Positions 9,254-15,921 of a DNA stretch of 64,000 nt are shown piece by piece. Each line of letters begins with the position of its first letter. The stretch's first letter is position 1. This DNA comes from Gordonia effusa NBRC 100432 (GTDB lineage: Bacteria; Actinomycetota; Actinomycetes; Mycobacteriales; Mycobacteriaceae). The notes beneath the pieces are model-generated. The model was given only the letters and a program-made list of their open reading frames with translations. It searched no databases and had not been told where the DNA came from. The position numbers were made by a program, and so were the translations under genes. The stretch covers positions 28,575 to 92,574 of the forward strand of contig NZ_BAEH01000017.1 in the NCBI RefSeq assembly GCF_000241305.1, read 5' to 3'.

Positions 9254-10902
9254 ATTCGCTCCGGTGCGCTCACGCCGACCAACGCCAAACCGTTGGCCAG
9301 AACTACTCGGGTAGCCGCGCACAGCGCCAGCCGTGCGCGATGGAGATCTCCAGCGGGTTCGTCGCCCTGAGGCAGAACCCGGCACTGGGTATAGAACCGA
9401 TGATAAGCCCCGGCAAGGGCTTCCAGGTAACGGCAAATCCGGTGTGGCTCACGCAATTGCGCAGCCGTCGCCACCACTTCGTCGAAGTCGCCCAGCGTCC
9501 GGATCAATTCGCCCTCGGCGGGCTCGGTCAGCAACGCGACCTGCTCGACGTCGGGTGCCAGCCCCAGCTCGGCCGCGCTGCGCGAGAGCGCGGACAGCCG
9601 GGCATGCGCGTATTGCACGTAGTAGACCGGGTTTTCGTTCGACTGCTTGGCGAGCAGGTCCAGGTCGACGTCGATATTGACGTCGACCGACGACCGGATC
9701 AACGAGTACCGAGCGCCGTCGACGCCGACGGCATCGACGAGGTCATCGAGGGTGATGACGGTACCGGCGCGCTTGCTCATCCGTACTGGCTTCCCGTCGC
9801 GGACCAGATTCACCATCTGGCCGATAAGTACCTCGACGGTCGACGGGTCGTCGCCCAATGCCTGCGCGGCAGCCTTGAGGCGCACCACGTAGCCGTGGTG
9901 ATCGGCGCCGAGCATGTAGATGCACAAGTCGAAACCGCGGTTGCGCTTGTCTTTGTAGTAGGCGATGTCGCCCGCGATATACGCCGCGTGGCCGTCGGAC
10001 TTTATGACGACGCGATCCTTGTCGTCGCCGTAGTTCTTGGACCGTAGCCACCAGGCGCCGTCGGCCTCGTAGAGATTGCCATTGGCCTTGAGTTCGGCGA
10101 TGCACTCTTCGACGAGACCCGATTCGAACATCTTGTTCTCGTGGGTGAAAACGTCGAAGTCGGTGCCGAACTCGTGCAGGCTTTCCTTGATGTGGTCGAA
10201 CATCAACTCGACACCATTCGCGCGGAATGCTTCGAGCCGCTCGGCATCGGGCTGCGCGAGGATATCCGGAACCTTGGCGATCACCGACGCGGCGATGTCG
10301 TTGATGTATTCACCCGCGTAGCCGTCGTCGGGGGTAGGGAGATCGCGCGCCGCGGCATCGAGCGACCGGGCGAAGCGGTCGATCTGGGCGCCGTGGTCAT
10401 TGAAGTAGTACTCGCGGGTGACGGCGGCGCCCCGTGCCGCTAAGACCCGCCCGAGCGCATCGCCGACCGCCGCCCAGCGGGTACCGCCTAGGTGGATCGG
10501 ACCGGTCGGGTTGGCCGAGACGAATTCCAGGTTGATCTTCCGACCGTCGAACTCGTCGCCGCGGCCATAGTCGGCGCCAGCGGACAGAACGGTTGCCACT
10601 ACGACATTTTGTGCCGCTGCGGCCAGCCGCAGATTCACGAAACCCGGCCCGGCTACCTCGGCGGACTCGATGCCGTCGGCGTTACCGAATGCGGTCGCCA
10701 GCCAGTCAGCCAGTTCACGTGGGTTGACGCCAACCTTCTTACCCAACTGGAGTGCGATATTTGTCGCGTAGTCACCGTGTTCTGGATTTCGCGGGCGCTC
10801 CACCGTGACGACTTCAGGCAACGCGGATACGTCGAGTCCATGCTCGGTGAGGACAGTCTGGGTCACGCCGCGCAGAAGGGCGGCGAGGTCGGCGGGAGTC
10901 AC
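9250..10902 (-). CDS. argS: Arginyl-tRNA synthetase
   Basis: Class I aminoacyl-tRNA synthetase charging tRNA-Arg. The HIGH-equivalent lies in [19 protein letters not shown] and the KMSK-equivalent in VRMSKRAGT. The C-terminal DALR anticodon-binding domain contains [12 protein letters not shown] and ends VSAPERM. The length of 550 residues matches the family. It is the first gene of the operon running down to thrB. The GTG start at 10902 faces the divergent DUF3105 gene across an 88-nt promoter region. Confidence 0.97.
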   Translation of the reverse strand: MTPADLAALLRGVTQTVLTEHGLDVSALPEVVTVERPRNPEHGDYATNIALQLGKKVGVNPRELADWLATAFGNADGIESAEVAGPGFVNLRLAAAAQNVVVATVLSAGADYGRGDEFDGRKINLEFVSANPTGPIHLGGTRWAAVGDALGRVLAARGAAVTREYYFNDHGAQIDRFARSLDAAARDLPTPDDGYAGEYINDIAASVIAKVPDILAQPDAERLEAFRANGVELMFDHIKESLHEFGTDFDVFTHENKMFESGLVEECIAELKANGNLYEADGAWWLRSKNYGDDKDRVVIKSDGHAAYIAGDIAYYKDKRNRGFDLCIYMLGADHHGYVVRLKAAAQALGDDPSTVEVLIGQMVNLVRDGKPVRMSKRAGTVITLDDLVDAVGVDGARYSLIRSSVDVNIDVDLDLLAKQSNENPVYYVQYAHARLSALSRSAAELGLAPDVEQVALLTEPAEGELIRTLGDFDEVVATAAQLREPHRICRYLEALAGAYHRFYTQCRVLPQGDEPAGDLHRARLALCAATRVVLANGLALVGVSAPERM

Positions 10903-10990
10903 AGGTCAACATACTATTGGCCGAGTTGCCGATAGCGACAATCGCCTCGGCTTACGGGTTACTAAGTTCACGCCGGTAAGCTGTCGACTC

Positions 10991-11812
10991 ATGGCGCGTA
11001 AACCTGGCCCCAGTGTGCCCAAAGCCCCCCGTAAAACCGGTGGAGTCCCCGCAACCGGCGTCCGCAACATTGACTGGACGATCATCGGCGCCGTCGTCGC
11101 GGTGATCGCGCTACTCGTTGGATTGGGCCTGTGGATCGGCCCGAAGATCATGGACAAGCGGGAAGCCTCCGCCAACGCGGTGCAGACCGTCGAGGAGTTC
11201 GTGCCGTCGCCGGAGAATCCGGACCCGTCGACGAAGATCCCCGGCGTCACGAAGAAGTACTACAAGGCATCGATTCACGTGAAGGCGACTCAGCGCGTCG
11301 ACTATGACCAGGCGCCGCCATTCGGCGGCCCCCATGACGAGGTGTGGGCAACCTGCACCGGCATCGTCTACCCGAATCCGCTGCGCAGCGAGAACGCCGT
11401 CCACGCGCTGGAACACGGCGCGATATGGATCACGTACAACCCGGAGAAGGTGTCGGGGGACGATCTCAACAAGCTCAAGGGCAAGGTGACCGGCCAGCAA
11501 TTCCTGTTCATGTCACCCTTCCCCGGTCAGAGCTCGCCCATCTCGCTGCAGAGCTGGGGCCATCAGCTCAAGGTGGATTCACCGACCGATGAGCGAATCA
11601 ACCAATTCATCACCGCGCTGCGCCGCAACACCACACCCGGTGTGTATAAGGAGAATCCGCAGGAGGCTGCCTTCCCGGAGACACAGGCGGCATGTGCGGC
11701 GATCCCCGGAGCATTCGATCCGTCTAACCCGCCGCCGGCCGATCAGGGTAAGCCTGGCCGGGATGCGGTGAAGATGGATGGCACCGGCGCAAGCGTTCAA
11801 CCTGGCTCGTAA
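10991..11812 (+). CDS. DUF3105 membrane-anchored protein
   Basis: A 273-residue protein with a short basic N-terminus, one transmembrane helix (about residues 29-50, IIGAVVAVIALLVGLGLWIG) and an extracytoplasmic DUF3105 domain. Conserved DUF3105 elements are PPFGGPHDEVWATCTGIVY, HALEHGAIWITYNP and the SWGHQLKVDSP region. The function of the family is unknown. The ATG at 10991 was chosen because TAAGCT (10977-10982) sits 8 nt upstream as a leaderless -10 box and no ribosome-binding site is present. The DUF305 gene follows 8 nt later, a pairing seen in many actinobacteria. Confidence 0.85.
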   Translation: MARKPGPSVPKAPRKTGGVPATGVRNIDWTIIGAVVAVIALLVGLGLWIGPKIMDKREASANAVQTVEEFVPSPENPDPSTKIPGVTKKYYKASIHVKATQRVDYDQAPPFGGPHDEVWATCTGIVYPNPLRSENAVHALEHGAIWITYNPEKVSGDDLNKLKGKVTGQQFLFMSPFPGQSSPISLQSWGHQLKVDSPTDERINQFITALRRNTTPGVYKENPQEAAFPETQAACAAIPGAFDPSNPPPADQGKPGRDAVKMDGTGASVQPGS

Positions 11813-11820
11813 GGACTGAG

Positions 11821-12651
11821 ATGACCCACACCCCGGACGATTCCACCCAGCCGGCCGAGAACGCCGACATCGAAAAGGATTCGGCCTCAACAGAATCGGA
11901 GCCCCGACGCAGCAAAGCTGCCCTGATTCTGGGCGCGGTCGCTGTGCTGCTCGTCGGGCTGGGTCTTGGTGTCGGCCTCGGGACCTGGCTGGGATCGGAC
12001 GACCACGAAGAGGTGCCGGCTGCGAACTCCGCCGCGGTCGGATTCGCGCAAGACATGATTCGCCACCACGAGCAGGGCGTCGAGATGGCGACGCTCGCGA
12101 TCAACAACGGCACCGACCCTCAGGTCAAGAGCATCGCCTACGACATTCTCACCACCCAGACCAACGAGATCGGCCAGATGCAGTCGTGGTTGACGCGCTG
12201 GGGCTACCCGATCATCAATCCCGGTGAGCCCATGGCATGGATGGGTCATGCCGACGGTCACGACCACGGCGGCGACATGTCGGGGATGCCCGGGATGAGC
12301 CCGACAACCGAATCCACTGGGAATCACGGTGGGCACGACCATGATTCGACGTCGGCGCCCAATGCCGGCTCAGCGGACGAACCGCCGATGCCCGGGATGG
12401 CCACCGACGCCGAGATGGCGAAACTGCGTGGACTCAAGGGGCGCGAAAGCGACACCTACTTCATGCAGTTGATGCTGCGCCACCACGAGGGCGGCGAGCA
12501 CATGATGGCGTATGCGGCCGACCCCGCCAACGTGTCGCAGGCTTACGTGCGCGACCTGGCGTCGGCGATGGCCCGCACCCAGGCCAAGGAGATCACCACG
12601 CTCAAAGCGATCCTCGCCGAATACGGCGCGCCGACGTTGCCGATGAACTGA
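11821..12651 (+). CDS. DUF305 family membrane-anchored, His/Met-rich protein
   Basis: A 276-residue protein with a cytoplasmic acidic tail, one transmembrane helix (about residues 37-58) and a ferritin-like four-helix DUF305 region. The two diagnostic helices are QDMIRHHEQGVEMA and QLMLRHHEGGEHMM. Between them lies a His/Met-rich linker containing MGHADGHDHGGDMSGMPGM and a second HGGHDHD cluster, which looks suited to binding copper or another soft metal (inference; DUF305 members have been linked to metal handling). Cotranscribed with the DUF3105 gene. Confidence 0.88.
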   Translation: MTHTPDDSTQPAENADIEKDSASTESEPRRSKAALILGAVAVLLVGLGLGVGLGTWLGSDDHEEVPAANSAAVGFAQDMIRHHEQGVEMATLAINNGTDPQVKSIAYDILTTQTNEIGQMQSWLTRWGYPIINPGEPMAWMGHADGHDHGGDMSGMPGMSPTTESTGNHGGHDHDSTSAPNAGSADEPPMPGMATDAEMAKLRGLKGRESDTYFMQLMLRHHEGGEHMMAYAADPANVSQAYVRDLASAMARTQAKEITTLKAILAEYGAPTLPMN

Positions 12652-12657
12652 CCGGCC

Positions 12658-12748
12658 CGCAAACCCCACCTATTCCGCAAACCCCACCTGCGCGGACGTT
12701 CCCGACCCTATTTTCGGGTCGGGAACGTCCGCGCGAGTCGGGTTTGCG
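12658..12748. repeat. Palindromic repeat family A, copy 1
   Basis: A perfect 18-bp stem, CGCGGACGTTCCCGACCC (12691-12708) with its complement at 12716-12733, encloses a TATTTTC loop. An outer pair CGCAAACCC (12676-12684) / GGGTTTGCG (12740-12748) brackets it, and the left outer arm is duplicated at 12658. It lies between the convergent DUF305 and DUF1304 genes, so it may also act as a bidirectional terminator. Three further copies lie at 19717, 33435 and 35096. Confidence 0.85.
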
Positions 12749-12761
12749 AGTGGGGCGGTGA

Positions 12762-13145
12762 CTACACCAGCGCTATGGCCAGCAGTACGCAACCGATCGC
12801 TGGCGGCACGAGCTGCTTCAACGCGGCCGACGCCTTCGACGGATCGGAAAGCAGAAGCACCAAGCCGGCCGCGACCATGCTGCCCGCACCAGCAAACACC
12901 AGCGCTGAGCCGACATCTTTTGTGCCGCAAGCGATTACGACAATGCCCACCGCGATCAGGATGGCGAGGAAGAGGTTGTAGAAGCCTTGGTTGAAGGCCA
13001 GCGGCTTTGTCGCGTTCGCTTCTTCCTCGGTTGTCCCGAAGACAGCCCGCACCGAGCGCGAGGTCCACGCTATCGACTCCATGTAGAAGATGTAGACGTG
13101 AATGAGGGCCGCGAGGCCTGCGAAGACTAGTCCGGCAATAAGCAC
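12762..13145 (-). CDS. DUF1304 family integral membrane protein
   Basis: A 127-residue hydrophobic protein with about four membrane helices. DUF1304 hallmarks are an N-terminal helix with ALIHVYIFYMESIAW, the FNQGFYNLFLA segment, and two C-terminal helices. The function of the family is unknown. The GTG at 13145 gives the usual family length; a longer frame upstream adds a non-hydrophobic stretch that does not fit. Confidence 0.8.
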   Translation of the reverse strand: MLIAGLVFAGLAALIHVYIFYMESIAWTSRSVRAVFGTTEEEANATKPLAFNQGFYNLFLAILIAVGIVVIACGTKDVGSALVFAGAGSMVAAGLVLLLSDPSKASAALKQLVPPAIGCVLLAIALV

Positions 13146-13462
13146 GGATGAAGTGTAATCCCTGGGTGGACCGTCGAATCTCGCACTGGCTAGGACCGTT
13201 CGAAACGGCACTAACGAAGCACGTATCGCTCTAGCTATCCTCGCGCGTCCACGGTGAATTGAGGTAACCCACCTCAGCTGAGCCGACGCGCCCGGGTCGT
13301 CGATCGCAGCACTAGATGTTGAGCCCCCAAAGGCCGACGACACTACATATTGCGTCCAGCCGGCGTGTCACCATGACTTCGAGCTCTTGTCGCAGTAAGT
13401 TGACCCGTAACACGAGTGGTCCTCAAGCTGACGGGATCGCCACCGAACCGGAAGCACGCCGC
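13146..13462. other. Gap upstream of cyclase operon; possible promoter
   Basis: No gene is supported here. It lies between the DUF1304 start and the preferred cyclase start. A TTGAGC (13319-13324) and TACATA (13344-13349) pair with 19-nt spacing could be a promoter reading into the cyclase. In-frame ATG codons at 13316 and 13373 would extend the cyclase by 49 or 30 residues. No integrase fragment and no copy of the tRNA-Arg 3' end was found. Confidence 0.4.
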
Positions 13463-14257
13463 ATGTTCACAAAGCAGGTCATGGGCGACAGAATCGCCCG
13501 AGATTTCGACCATCGTAGAAGCGGTACATTTGACAGTTCAATTGTTGCAAGCGGACATGTCGCTACGCGCTCTTTGGGACATCCTGAATTCGAAAATCTT
13601 CGCCCCGGGCAACGCCGAACCATTCCGCTGGTCGCAGTATTTCTAGACCTTACAAACTTCACAGGTCGTACATTCTGGGACCACCAAGACGAGGTCGCGG
13701 ACTTAGCCCACGCGACACTGACCGGCTTCATAGAGATAGTAAGCAGTTTTGGCGGTTTTCCACTGGGGCTGCGCGGCGACGGACTCTTCGCGGGTTTCGG
13801 CGTGGGCGACACTGAATTCTCTGCCGCGATGTCGCTGAGCGCATGCGCATTTGCGCTCGACACGGTCGAAACTGTCGTAAACCCTTGGCTAAAGCAATCC
13901 GGTCTCGCATCAGTGCAGGCGCGAGCAGGGTTGGATTATGGCCCGATCACTTTCGTGAGATCAGGAAATTCCGAACACAGCGAAATTAACCCGATTGGTT
14001 TCGCTGCCAACTTCGCAGCGAAGTGCGAGAAGAAGGCCAATTCGTGGGAGATCGTTGTAGGACAGGGGCTCGCCGACATACTCCCCGACTTTGCGTACTT
14101 TAGCCACCACGAAGATTCGCCACAGTATTATTCGCGCGACAACGAGAAACGTGAGTACAGATTCTTCAAATATCGATGGCGAAACACTCTCCATCACCTG
14201 GACGAGGTGGCGGAGACTTTGAACAATACGCCGACCAGCGAAATTGCCAGGATATAG
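13463..14257 (+). CDS. Class III nucleotide cyclase, Pycsar-type (PycC-like)
   Basis: Contains an adenylate/guanylate-cyclase homology domain. The first metal-binding Asp is in VFLDLTNFT (residue 62), the second in GLRGDGLFAGFG (residue 106), and GFAANFAAKCEKKA supplies the Asn (183) and basic residue (187) of the transition-state region. Lys replaces the Arg usual in canonical class III cyclases, which I recall as common in pyrimidine cyclases. PycC enzymes make cCMP or cUMP on phage infection to activate a membrane or TIR effector. The next two genes are an E2-like protein and a PycTM-like membrane protein, which strongly favours a defence role over housekeeping cAMP. No regulatory or membrane domain is attached. 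The start is uncertain: 13463 gives 264 residues after a GGAAG box; 13373 and 13316 are alternatives. Its composition is A+T-richer than the flanking genes. Confidence 0.75.
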   Translation: MFTKQVMGDRIARDFDHRRSGTFDSSIVASGHVATRSLGHPEFENLRPGQRRTIPLVAVFLDLTNFTGRTFWDHQDEVADLAHATLTGFIEIVSSFGGFPLGLRGDGLFAGFGVGDTEFSAAMSLSACAFALDTVETVVNPWLKQSGLASVQARAGLDYGPITFVRSGNSEHSEINPIGFAANFAAKCEKKANSWEIVVGQGLADILPDFAYFSHHEDSPQYYSRDNEKREYRFFKYRWRNTLHHLDEVAETLNNTPTSEIARI

Positions 14258-14267
14258 GGGACAAGAA

Positions 14268-14885
14268 ATGTCAATGCCAGCATTACTAAGCCATTTCGGT
14301 ATCAATAGAGCTAGATTTGTGACTCAATCGGGGCGGATCGTATTCGACGGCGTCTCTCGAACCTCGTCGAATGGATACTCGCACAGTGAGCACGGCACTG
14401 TTACCCCAGTCAATCCTCACACATTCCACGGCGGCGTCGATGAGCCGGACGATGCGGAGAAGAAGGCACCAGACTGGTGGAATGAAGGGCCCGCGATCAA
14501 CCGACACAAGAAGGCTATGTCTGAGTCTTTTCCGCAGTTTGTTTTCTACTCAGCCGATAACGGTCGCGGACCTTTCTGGGTTGGTGATATCGACACTGGC
14601 CGTGGTCGATTCACAATCGGAGTGATTCTCCGCCGAGAGGGTGGTTTACCCAGCGTGCTGGTACTCAAGGGCGGACAGCTCGGCGCACGAGCCGGTCGTA
14701 GATGGATCAAATCTCCACACCTATATACGAGCGGCAATATCTGCGTCGCCGACCAGAGTGACTGGGACCCGGAAAGAGACACAGTCGCAACAGTGACGGC
14801 GTGGGCCGCACACTGGCTGGCGGCGTACACCGAATGGCGGTTCGCGCGCAATTGGCCGGTCGAAGGATTCGCGATGCCGGCGTAG
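14268..14885 (+). CDS. E2-like (ubiquitin-conjugating-fold) protein in Pycsar-like operon
   Basis: A 205-residue cytoplasmic protein starting 10 nt after the cyclase stop, behind a GGGG box. Its C-terminal third matches the prokaryotic E2 pattern: SPHLYTSGNICVADQSDWDP, with His151 and a candidate catalytic Cys159, followed by the helix TVTAWAAHWLAAYTEWRF and a terminal NWPVEGF. This is the 'HxY..G.lC...pW..eWL..YE.W..tG.W' arrangement found in Cap2-type and stand-alone E2 proteins of CBASS operons. There, the E2 forms a thioester and conjugates the nucleotidyltransferase to a target. No E1, JAB peptidase or ubiquitin-like gene is nearby. A parallel role on the cyclase is inference. Confidence 0.7.
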   Translation: MSMPALLSHFGINRARFVTQSGRIVFDGVSRTSSNGYSHSEHGTVTPVNPHTFHGGVDEPDDAEKKAPDWWNEGPAINRHKKAMSESFPQFVFYSADNGRGPFWVGDIDTGRGRFTIGVILRREGGLPSVLVLKGGQLGARAGRRWIKSPHLYTSGNICVADQSDWDPERDTVATVTAWAAHWLAAYTEWRFARNWPVEGFAMPA

Positions 14886-14992
14886 CTCAATGCTAGGCAC
14901 CTTTAGTCGGAATACCTGTCGCATGACATGCAGTGAGGTGTCGCTCGGTTGTCCGTTCTTATATTGATTGAGATGTTCAGGAGTACCTCGCA

Positions 14993-15484
14993 GTGACCCC
15001 AGATTCCTCCCCCCTGGAAGAAACGATGTTGGCCGAAGCGCGCATAGATGTCGCGCAGGCCGACCATAAAGCAACGCTCATCCTCACCATGCTTGGAGTT
15101 GGTGGTGGTGCACTGCTGGCCGGCGTACTTGCCGGAAGTTGGAAGCCAGCCTATTACAACGCAGTGGGTGAAGTTGTGTGGTGGTTCGCTGCCGCCGCAG
15201 CGGCTGGATCATTGGTCGCTGCTGCTGCCGCCGTGTGGCCGCGCTGGAAGAAGAATGACTCCAATGGGCACGTTTTCTACTGGGGCCACGTTGCAACGCA
15301 CACAGATGTCACTGCACTCGGGGTCACTCTCGATCACCAGCAGGCGCAAAGATCGGATCGAACCCGCTACCAACTATTCGAGCTGTCTCATATCGTCGCC
15401 AAAAAGTATCGATGCGTGCGCGCCGCTATGATCCTTGCGGGTCTCGCCGGGGCTGTCTTTGGCCTCGCGGCATTGATTGGTTGA
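14993..15484 (+). CDS. Pycsar effector, PycTM-like membrane protein
   Basis: A 163-residue protein with three predicted membrane helices (about 27-48, 60-83 and 142-162) and a cytosolic loop between the second and third. It begins with EARIDVAQADHKATLIL, the amphipathic leader typical of PycTM, where E..i..aD.KA runs into the first helix. The loop carries VFYWGHVA and LSHIVAKKYRCVRAA, also PycTM-like. PycTM proteins are held inactive until they sense the cyclic pyrimidine, then damage the inner membrane and stop the infected cell. The GTG start at 14993 has AGGAG 9 nt upstream; a 107-nt gap separates it from the E2 gene. It is the last gene before the tRNA. Confidence 0.75.
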   Translation: MTPDSSPLEETMLAEARIDVAQADHKATLILTMLGVGGGALLAGVLAGSWKPAYYNAVGEVVWWFAAAAAAGSLVAAAAAVWPRWKKNDSNGHVFYWGHVATHTDVTALGVTLDHQQAQRSDRTRYQLFELSHIVAKKYRCVRAAMILAGLAGAVFGLAALIG

Positions 15485-15772
15485 TCAGCTTCAACCAATC
15501 AGGATTAGTAGTGTTACTATCTTATGCTCACGTAAGAGGGTGCAAACACACGGCCGAGGATTTGCGGCGACCAACCTTGAGAACCACGGTGTGCGCAATA
15601 TCTCCTTGGGCACGCGATAGAAGTAGACGATGCACTCAACCGGGAGTACAGGCAGGCAGGGCTACTAACGTACCAATGTCCGCACGGGCCGTCACTCCTT
15701 CAGCAACACCAAATCCCGCCAAGCCCACTACCTTACAGCACGGGCATGGCGCGTATGCAGGGCCCGAAACTG
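15485..15772. other. Non-coding gap between PycTM-like gene and tRNA-Arg
   Basis: About 290 nt with no supported gene. It abuts the 3' end of the tRNA gene, the place where integrating elements usually insert, but I see no integrase and no direct repeat of the tRNA end. An open frame that continues from inside the PycTM gene through the tRNA is spurious. Confidence 0.5.
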
Positions 15773-15845
15773 TGCCCCCGGTAGGATTCGAACCTACGGC
15801 CTTCCGCTCCGGAGGCGGACGCTCTATCCCCTGAGCTACGGGGGC
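15773..15845 (-). tRNA. tRNA-Arg (anticodon CCG)
   Basis: On the minus strand a 73-nt cloverleaf folds completely: acceptor GCCCCCG/CGGGGGC, D-arm GCTC/GAGC, anticodon stem TCCGC/GCGGA around loop CTCCGGA (anticodon CCG), and T-arm GTAGG-TTCGAAT-CCTAC. The discriminator is A and CCA is not encoded. The 3' end faces the Pycsar-like island. Confidence 0.97.
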
Positions 15846-15921
15846 TCTTGGGCGAAACAAAGCCTAGCGCACCGCAAGCCCGCTACCCAAAACGCGGGGT
15901 CGGCGTTTCACCCATCTGCGC

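Noticed and set aside
13146..13320. Possible attachment-site copy of the tRNA-Arg 3' end left of the Pycsar-like operon
   Set aside because: I looked for the TTCGAAT-CCTAC-CGGGGGC sequence or its complement and found only chance matches such as TTCGAA near 13200.
15412..15834. 140-residue open frame running from the PycTM gene through the tRNA
   Set aside because: Its end (PPVGFEPTAFRS) is the classic translation of an antisense tRNA and no similarity or ribosome-binding site supports it.
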